Origin: Polytrichum commune
Taxonomy: Eukaryota > Streptophyta > Polytrichopsida > Polytrichales > Polytrichaceae
Length of the DNA: 64,000 nt
Direction: 5' to 3'
NCBI GenBank assembly: GCA_950295325.1
Contig: OX485809.1
Coordinates: 27,962,001-28,026,000 of the forward strand
The position numbers were made by a program, and so were the translations under genes. Below the pieces are notes generated by a model that was not told the origin of the DNA, searched no databases, and worked only from the letters and a program-made list of their open reading frames with translations. Below are positions 56,675 through 64,000 of the stretch, piece after piece (position 1 is the stretch's first letter; every line of letters starts with the position of its first letter).

Positions 56675-56959
56675 TCATGGTGATGATGTTGTGATGTGAG
56701 TCGGGTGTTGTATGTGATTATTGATTGGGTATATACTATTGATGTTGTCTATAAATACGTGCCTGTCTAGTTGGGTGGCTTGTATGGTTTTGATGGCAAT
56801 GAGTATTGCATTAAGTTCAGCACGGAGGATGTTTTGGTAGCCTGGGAGCCGTTCTGCTATTCGTGTGTTATTGTTGGGACTGTAGACTCCTGATCCTAGT
56901 GTATAGCCTTCTATTCGGCCTTCAGCGTTTTTGGTAGGTGGGGTGAAGGAGCCATCCAT
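56675..56959 (-). pseudogene. RNase H domain fragment, retroelement
   Basis: DGSFTPPTKNAEGR...GSGVYSPNNN...ERLPGYQNILRAELNAILIAIKTIQ...HVFIDN: the D (DGS), E (AEL) and D (IDN) of a type I RNase H. It is most like the RNase H of non-LTR retrotransposons. It could instead be a second RNase H of a gypsy element, as gypsy integrase lies next to it on the same strand. Confidence 0.6.
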
Positions 56960-58100
56960 GTAAATGTTGTGTTGGGGGTGGTATTTGAGGGGGTGAATGG
57001 GATAGTATTTGGCTGGTAGGGGTATCGTAGGGCTACTTATTCAAATGGGGTTCTTGTTTTTGGGGCGTCTTTCCACGCTTTGGAGATTCTAACGTGGTAT
57101 TTTATGGGGGTGGATCGAATGGGATATATGTCTATGTGCGTGTTAATTGTGGCTTTTAGGACATTTTGCAGCACGTGTGGGATTTGTAATTTCATCGTCT
57201 GATGTGTTGGTTGTGTATGCATATTATTGATGTTAGGCCCCCATTACATATGGCAAGGGACCCATTTAAGTGTTTTCTGAAATTTCCACTAGACGAGTTC
57301 TAACTCACTCTACACCAAATCAAAAAGCACCTTCACCATTTTTCTTGAAAAGAAGATTCTAAAATTGGTTGATATCTTCGACAATAACATGAATCTGTTG
57401 TATGGATGTCCTCCCACGTTGGCATCCACCTTTCACAAACTTTCATCTAGATGCTAACTTCGAAGAAAGTCTGGAAGCCATATTCTTTGCTTAGAGGTGA
57501 AACCTATGGTTCATGTGGGCTTCAATGGAGTGCGTTGTGAATCAAACATGTGAAGAGGCACAACTTCAACATCAAACACAAAGCGCTTTTCACCAAATGT
57601 GAGGTTGGTGGAGGAGTCTTAAGATGTCCAAAAACCATTGAAAATCTACATCCCATAAGACGTACAAAGCAAAGCACGATTTCTCGCTTGATAGAACCCC
57701 CCACCGAAAGGCGCAAACCCATCACCGAAAAGGGAGCCACAGCAGCCACTCCGGCGAAGAGACTCTCCTCCACGACACGCCATGCGCTAGCGTCCGCGAC
57801 TCTTCATGCATGTCACGGTCACTTTAGGTTAAAGGTTGATCTTTTATTGATATTATTCATTGTGGAGTCTTTGTCACAAAAAATGTACTGATCTGACATG
57901 ACCTATTTTAATTGTGCTCAAAAGCAGCAACTTACGTACACAGTACTACATTGTTCACATACTTATTGTTGAATATGGGAGACTTAGCTAGCTACCACAA
58001 ACTTATAACTCAGTCACACATCCACACATGCTAAGTACACTTACATGATTTCAGCACAGATTGAGCTTATCTCAATTGATGAGGACTTTATTGATGAGAG
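56960..58100. other. Spacer, no supported gene
   Basis: Includes two opposite frames at 57522-57891 without recognisable motifs. Confidence 0.4.
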
Positions 58101-58607
58101 CCCGGGGTGGCAACTAGTGCAAAATTATCCATTTGTAACAGATTATCCATCCATATTATCCTTGTACATTCATATCAAACAATAAATTTACGGAACTTAG
58201 AATGGAGTGAGGTAGTGCACATTGAGACCGGTCATAATATGTAATAATTTTTTTGATTTGAAGATGTTATGTATTATAATACATCGATAATTTGAAAATA
58301 ATGTGGACTTTCTCTTGGACAGGGGTGTTTGTCCATAATTTGGTCTCCATCAGACCTAGTTATAATTTAGATAACCTAATTTTTTTTTGAAGATGATCTA
58401 GATTGTTTTGGCTTTTAAGTCCTCACCCTAATTCTCTTCCCAACTTCTCTCGGTGGCCTCTCTCCCGCTTCTCTTTTGAAACTCTTGAATCCAAATAATT
58501 TGAAACATAATCTAGATTATATGTACAATTATGTGTACATAATCTATGCCTTTGTGGAATTTTTGGACGAGCCCCTTGTAATTATTTGTTTGAGTTGCCA
58601 CCCCGGG
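58101..58607. mobile_element. TIR element with CCCGGGGTGGCAACT ends
   Basis: 507 bp with inverted 14-15-bp ends. The flanks GATGAGAG (left) and ATCGAGAG (right) are similar but not identical 8-mers, which would suit an old hAT-type duplication. No coding region. Confidence 0.55.
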
Positions 58608-58849
58608 ATCGAGAGCCACGACATTTTATACTTTTTAAATGTTTATGTAGATGATTCCAATGTGTAGCACAACATGAGTGTTGAGGCACATAGTGCTAAA
58701 AAAACTGTCACTTTCAGCATCGAGTGTATTATTATTGTTGTTATTGTTACTAATGAAGTTCTAGATGTTTTTGCTAGTATTTGAGAGGTTTTTCCAATTC
58801 TTATTTGAGTTTCATATGTAGAAGTTATAAGGGTCCAATGTTTTATTGG

Positions 58850-59010
58850 TGGGTGATTCAAAACCAGTAGAAGAACATGATGTTAAGGTGGTGGACATTC
58901 TCATAATCGATAGATATATATACATTTATCATACAAATTTTCAATGTGTTAGTTTTGGGTGGGGTGTCGGTTTTAGCATCATCTACCTTAAATCAAAGCA
59001 CCATATGTCC
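58850..59010. repeat. Dispersed repeat shared with about 60690-60795
   Basis: Both carry ACATGATG.TAAGGTGGTGGACAT, then GTT.(A/G)TTTTGG..G, GTTTTAGCATC/G and TCTACCTTA in the same order and orientation. The copy at 59380-59690 of the repeat described at 13640 follows shortly after. Confidence 0.5.
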
Positions 59011-59379
59011 ACATGTGAGCAACAAATCGATGTGGCGAGTTTGCTTCACTAACCTGAATTTGTGTCACAGTTTTATGACCTACAAATTTACAATAGATTC
59101 TATATACAAGACACACAATGAATTACACTGGTCTAGTGGAATCCCATACGGTCTTTTTTTTATGTTGGATCGGATCATCAATCATGTCATTTGGCTAACA
59201 ATTGCAAATCATGAAGAATGACGTTTTAAGTTTCAGAGTCGGTATTGACTTGCAAATATTATAAGTCTATGTCATAGTGAAGATTTTGATTCTTATGAGA
59301 CGATCACATAGGGCCTTGAGATTGTATTAACTTTTGAACCTAGATCAATGTGTATATTTTGAGCACACACTAGTCTCAT

Positions 59380-59690
59380 CGTGCCATGCGTTGTTTCGGA
59401 GTCAAATGCCAATTATTGAAACGAATTTTGTTATTCTACATCCTAATTCTTTTTCGTAATGAAAGATGGTCGCGCGTAATCAAAATTTGGATGAAAATTC
59501 ACTCAATAAGTGGTAGTAACTGCAACATTGTAAATCTATGTTGCCCAATCTATTTTTATATTTTTGGCAAGGAATGACAATGTAATATTAGGTTTGCGTT
59601 TAGCGTTGGTGACACTACACGGGTAGTTTACAATTAGTATTAAGCAAGCCAAATCAAATCGGTGACACTAAATACAACATTCATTTATTG
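59380..59690. repeat. Dispersed repeat, copy 2 (copy 1 at 13640-13906)
   Basis: Same blocks in the same order as the 13.7-kb copy (CTGCAACATTGTAAATCTAT, GGCAAGGAATGACAA, GGTGACACTACAC, TTTACAATTAGT, GGTGACACTAAATACAAC), without the MITE. Confidence 0.6.
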
Positions 59691-59956
59691 TAAGTTTCAA
59701 ATCAGATGGGTACTGTATCTACCAACTGTCACAGCTCCCGTTTCACAAACCAGAAACTCGTTGCCATAGAAAATCAAACCATATCTATATCCATGGAGTA
59801 GTGTGTGTACCCGGTGTCACGGATTGAAGTTGAAGCTGTGAGGGACAATCTGAAGAGAAATTGGAGCCGAATGATATATTTCCCATGCTTCTTACGGTCC
59901 CGGGTACAAGTGGAGCAGTAAGATCTCAATTTCGTGTCAGAGTGGAACGTGATGCC

Positions 59957-60427
59957 ATCTCTTTCGAAGATCGAATCATGTGATTTCCTTCACGGGCTGA
60001 ATTAACTTGATGTTACCTCTTTTAAGAATCTAATCCTTTCGAGGATCGAATAATGTGATTTCCTTCACGGGCTGAATTAACATCTTGATGTTACCTCTTT
60101 TAAGAGTCTAATCCTTTCGAGGATCGAATAATGTGATTTCCTTCACGGGCTGAATTAACATCTTGATGTTACCTCTTTTAAGAGTCTAATCCTTTCGAGG
60201 ATCGAATAATGTGATTTCCTTCACGGGCTGAATTAACATCTTGATGTTACCTCTTTTAAGAGTCTAATCCTTTCGAAGATCGAATAATGTGATTTCCTTC
60301 ACAGGCTGAATTAACATCTTGATGTTACCTCTTTTAAGAGTCTAATCCTTTCGAAGATTGAATAATGTGATTTCCTTCACGGGCTGAATTAACATCTTGA
60401 TGTTACCTCTTTTAAGAGTCTAATCCT
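59957..60427. repeat. 78-bp tandem repeat
   Basis: Units begin AATCCTTTCGAGGATCGAAT at 60032, 60110, 60188, 60266 and 60344, exactly 78 bp apart, preceded by one divergent unit at about 59957. Each contains TTCACGGGCTGAATTAAC and GATGTTACCTCTTTTAAG. Units differ by one to three bases. Non-coding. Confidence 0.93.
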
Positions 60428-62329
60428 GACTCTTCCCAGAACGAAGTGAAGTTTAGGGTCATATTCTCACTCCTGAGTGTCAGTACTCTTCACATGAAGA
60501 CCTGCTTTTGCATGTCAGTACTCCTGTAAGGATAGATATTACGGTTATATCAAAAGAATAAAATTACATGGGTGTCATGAGCAATTGATATGGGATTCCA
60601 ATGCACCAACAAAGGGGTCTTATTTGCATTCAACATGCCAAAATTAGAAAGATTCGAAGTTTTCTTCATAACCGATTCAGATCGGTTTGAGACCGGCACC
60701 AGGACATGATGGTAAGGTGGTGGACATATTGTGCATGATTTTGGGATGTTGATTTTGAAATGGTGTTGATTTTAGCATGCTCTACCTTATATTCGACGTG
60801 GTGATTCATGAATGTGAGTTTTGAAACATTATAACATTCCATGAGATGTTAATGGTGTAAGGTAGGCGTCATGCGGTTGCTTTGCTTGGTTCTAAAGCCT
60901 TTAACTAGTTACACAAATCGATGTTTTTATGAGTATATAGATTCTCGTCCCATTCTGAATTTTGCCAAGTGTACCTAACTTATTGTGACATTTTTCATGA
61001 TTTAGGTCTTCCTTCAGTGATATAAGCTACGATGATTGATCTAGTGTGTTTAAATTGGGATGAATCAACAACCAACCTACATGAACACATGTTTTTACTA
61101 TTACCCCCTATGTAGATGTTAAAACCCAAACTTCACTTGAAATGTATTGCTATGCATGTGATTACATGCTTCACCAGGTGCTTAATGACCAATTTCAGTT
61201 TTAAAATTAAATTTCCATGTGGGATGTTAATTCTTGCCACCTAATGTGGTGACGTCACATGGCAATATATTTGAGAACATAACTACTTCAAGGGGAAAAA
61301 AGTAAAAATATTTTTATTTTTATTTATTTAAAAAAAATGAGGTAAGATTCATGTAATGCAGTTGCTTTGCTTGGTCCTAAGGCCTTTGACTAATTATAAA
61401 ATTTGACATTTTACAAGCATACAGATTCCTTTCACATGTTGAAGTTGCCCTCCAAATCTTGGCCAAATACCCCTCCAAATCTTGGCCAAATACCCCTCCA
61501 AATCACAGATTGGTACTTAGTAAGGTAAGCGGGCCAAATTCTGCTATTTATCTTAATCGACCATCTATGTCTAAGTGGTTTCCAGTTAGGCGTGGATCCA
61601 AGAACGGACACCAAAATGGCATTTGTTTAGAAGAGATTGGACTATGTGCTCAAGATTTGGAGAACTTCCTATGAATTCCTACACATTTAGCCTAACATTG
61701 ACTTGCACGCTTATCCTCCTCTTGGTTTAACAATCACGCAATTTTACCTTCTTGATATCTAGGTTAAACATGGATTTGACATCTGCCACAAAACAACAAT
61801 TGACATCATGGGGCATGTCACAATGGAAAACCCAAGCACCCCAACACTACTGGAAATCACATTTGATGCTCTCGAGCATGCCTTTCTCGCTAAGATGAAC
61901 AACCTTTTCCGCCAAGAACTTTCTCAACTGTAAATGTGAATTGTACGTGAAGCAGCCATTGACACCACCCTCTCACAAAATTATTGTTGCTTATTGCACC
62001 TCAAATCATAGACTCGCCATCAACCCTTTTTTTTATTTTTTTTATTTTTAGAAGTAGTGGGTTTGGTTACATGTTGAGTTCAAAATTAGTCAAGGTGGCA
62101 AGCATAAGATTTTTGTGGAGTTTGGGGTGGCTATACTTAGATAAATCAAAGGGAGAATTTGGCGAGTGCATAGAACCTGTGTGTCAATTTGGGTGGTAAT
62201 TTCTAATTGTACATGGAAGAAATCCAAGGCTACATACATGCTTTGAGAAGGTGAATAATGACCTCATTTAAAAATAAGAAGTAGCCCCATACTCATATTC
62301 ACATTCTTCAAGTGGCCTCACAAACCACA
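60428..62329. other. AT-rich spacer, no gene seen
   Basis: Only a 23-bp doublet (CCTCCAAATCTTGGCCAAATA, twice at about 61450-61500) and T-rich runs were noticed. Confidence 0.4.
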
Positions 62330-63225
62330 AACTAAGGTTGAGGTATTCATAGTTGACCATGTCCATTTACCTCTCACTAGGGTACATGTATTGTCGACAT
62401 GAATGAGATCTATACTTTTCAGGCAAATGGAGTTAAAGTTTATGTGTTGGCAGCTTGTGATTGATTACCCACATAAGAGTTTTGACAATTGTCATAGCCA
62501 AGCATTAGCATTTAGATGAGTGGTTTTGCGTTAGCCTATAGATTGACTATGTATTACCCTAAACTTTACCACTTTAAAATGTGTAGCAATTCTCGTATTC
62601 ATGAAAAAAAAAACTTTGGCAACTTGCTTTCTCCTTAAAAAAATTTTTGATTCACAAGAAAAATAATCTATAACTCCTCTTAAATAGATGCAAAATAGTT
62701 TATTTTATTAGTTGTAGATGCCTCAACCTTAAGGAGGTAGTTGGCTACGTATTGAAATTGGCTACACACAAAAAAACAAATAAAAAATACTAAGCCCCTT
62801 AGATCTCTAGAGGCTTCCAAGTTCAACTAAGGTTGAGGCATTCATAGTCGACCATGTCCATTTAACCATTCAATAGGGTCATGTAATGTTGACATGGATG
62901 AGATCTTTATTTTTATGTGAACAAAGTTAAGGTTTACATGATGGCGGCTTCTGATTGATTACCCTCAAAAGAATTTTGACAACTGTCATAGCTAAGCATT
63001 AGCATTTAGATGAGTGGTTATGGGTTAACCAATAGGTCAACTATATGTTACCCTAACTTTACCGCTTCAAAATTTGTAGGAATTTCCATATTCATGAAAA
63101 AAAAAAAAAACTGCATTCTCCATAGAATTTGTTTCTCTTTGCAAGAAAAATGATTCCCTACTATTAGTCCTCCTTAACATATGCAAGCTCTCTTATTTTA
63201 CCGGTTATAGATGCCTCAACCTTAG
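62330..63225. repeat. About 495-bp tandem duplication
   Basis: Two diverged head-to-tail copies (from about 62333 and 62827) share AAGGTTGAGGCATTCATAGT, CATTAGCATTTAGATGAGTGG, TTCATGAAAAAAAAA and GATGCCTCAACCTTA. No coding region. Confidence 0.75.
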
Positions 63226-64000
63226 CTTGTGAATGTATGAGAGGATCAACACACACATATCATTCGTTTCAAGCACTTAGCAACATCTTAGGCCAATAAT
63301 TGTTGCACCAACCCTCTTAAATATCAATGTGCACCCAAATTGCACCAGTTTGCACACATATACGATGATCAATGTTGAAACATCTTACACTTGAAGTACG
63401 TAATGCAATTCTACATTCAAAAGATTGAACCAACCCACTTACACAAAAGAATACACCTTGAATGTACAAAAGGGGGACCTAAGATTTAGAGACAATTTGA
63501 CAATAGATGTTAGTTTCATCCGATGTACGTTTTCATTGATCGATGTCATACAATAATAGTCCTCAAATGACTACATTGTCCATTCTTGTTAGGGTTTGCA
63601 TTTGGGTTCTATGTTTTACAAATTGGAGGCTCTTGGATCGCTCATGGGCTTCCTTGAGTTTTGTTCTTTGGATTATGGCAAAGTTGTTGTGCTCTTGTCA
63701 TTGTTTGTTCAATGCAATTGTTGAGTTACATGCTATGAATGAAAAAAAAAATTAAAAAAATCAATGACTTTTTCATTGGAAGTGAAAGTGGGTTATATAA
63801 GTAATAAAGGTCTATTTAATTCATGATTTCTAATTTTTATATGAAGTGGAGGCATTTATCACATTAAATTGCAAAGCTTAGTATAAATACACGAGTCCAT
63901 TTTCTAGCTTGCCTTAGTACATATACATTTGTTTTTCTTTGTAAACTTCTTGTATATAGGGGGTTTGATTTCATAATAACTTGTGCATGTCATTTAGATA
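63226..64000. other. Spacer to window end, no gene seen
   Basis: AT-rich. On the plus strand TATAAATAC (about 63881-63889) in a plausible promoter setting sits about 110 bp before the window end. A gene could begin beyond, but nothing here proves it. Confidence 0.35.

Noticed and set aside
57522-57891. Opposing frames of 83 and 113 codons
   Set aside because: Moderately GC-rich but no recognisable domain or splice context.
1-64000. CRISPR arrays, bacterial operons, tRNA or rRNA genes
   Set aside because: None seen. The tandem repeats have no spacers, the gene structures are those of plants, and no cloverleaf-like sequence was found apart from the tRNA-iMet-like primer sites.

Overview
The window is nuclear DNA of a land plant. 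It has spliceosomal introns with GT/AG borders, a BEL1-like TALE homeobox gene, a germin-like protein gene, and dense plant-type retrotransposons, MULEs and MITEs. Nothing fixes the species. The germin-like protein and the very repeat-rich, fairly AT-rich spacer would suit a non-flowering plant (bryophyte, lycophyte or fern), but that is a guess.

Layout. About 1-16.8 kb is the gene-bearing arm: the last exons of a BEL1-like homeodomain gene (+), a germin-like protein gene (-) with a candidate TATA box and 5'UTR intron, a 1.1-kb TIR element carrying a tiny basic-protein gene, a Tourist-like MITE, and two gene-like fragments of uncertain standing. At 16.88-22.61 kb lies a complete, apparently very young Ty1/copia retrotransposon (-). 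It has identical 192-bp LTRs, a 5-bp target duplication, one open gag-pol frame, and a primer site matching the anticodon arm of initiator tRNA-Met. From 23 to 30 kb there are several small inverted-repeat elements, two of them with clear target-site duplications.

From 30 to 54.7 kb there is a nested complex. A decayed copia element (LTR at 31.6 kb, LTR at 54.4 kb, gag, integrase and RT pieces between) is interrupted by a 1.2-kb element and by a large Ty3/gypsy-type complex. That complex is itself interrupted by a 10,139-bp Mutator-like element (MULE, 37109-47247). The MULE has long terminal inverted repeats (about 395-445 bp) and a perfect 9-bp target duplication. 54.7-64 kb holds further retroelement scraps, foldback elements and tandem repeats.

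The most interesting object is the MULE. From the left end it encodes a three-exon mudrA-type transposase, now broken by two in-frame stops, then a 123-codon single-exon gene with its own TATA box. From the right end, convergently, it encodes an intact three-exon gene for an unrecognised 881-residue zinc-finger protein. An 8-bp motif, CATGTTAC/GTAACATG, occurs at least 16 times across the MULE, in introns, UTRs, spacers and exons, but only once elsewhere that I could find. An element-specific protein plus a dispersed short motif resembles the VANC anti-silencing system of Arabidopsis VANDAL elements. This would be a candidate analogous system on a TIR-bearing MULE. The parallel is inference.
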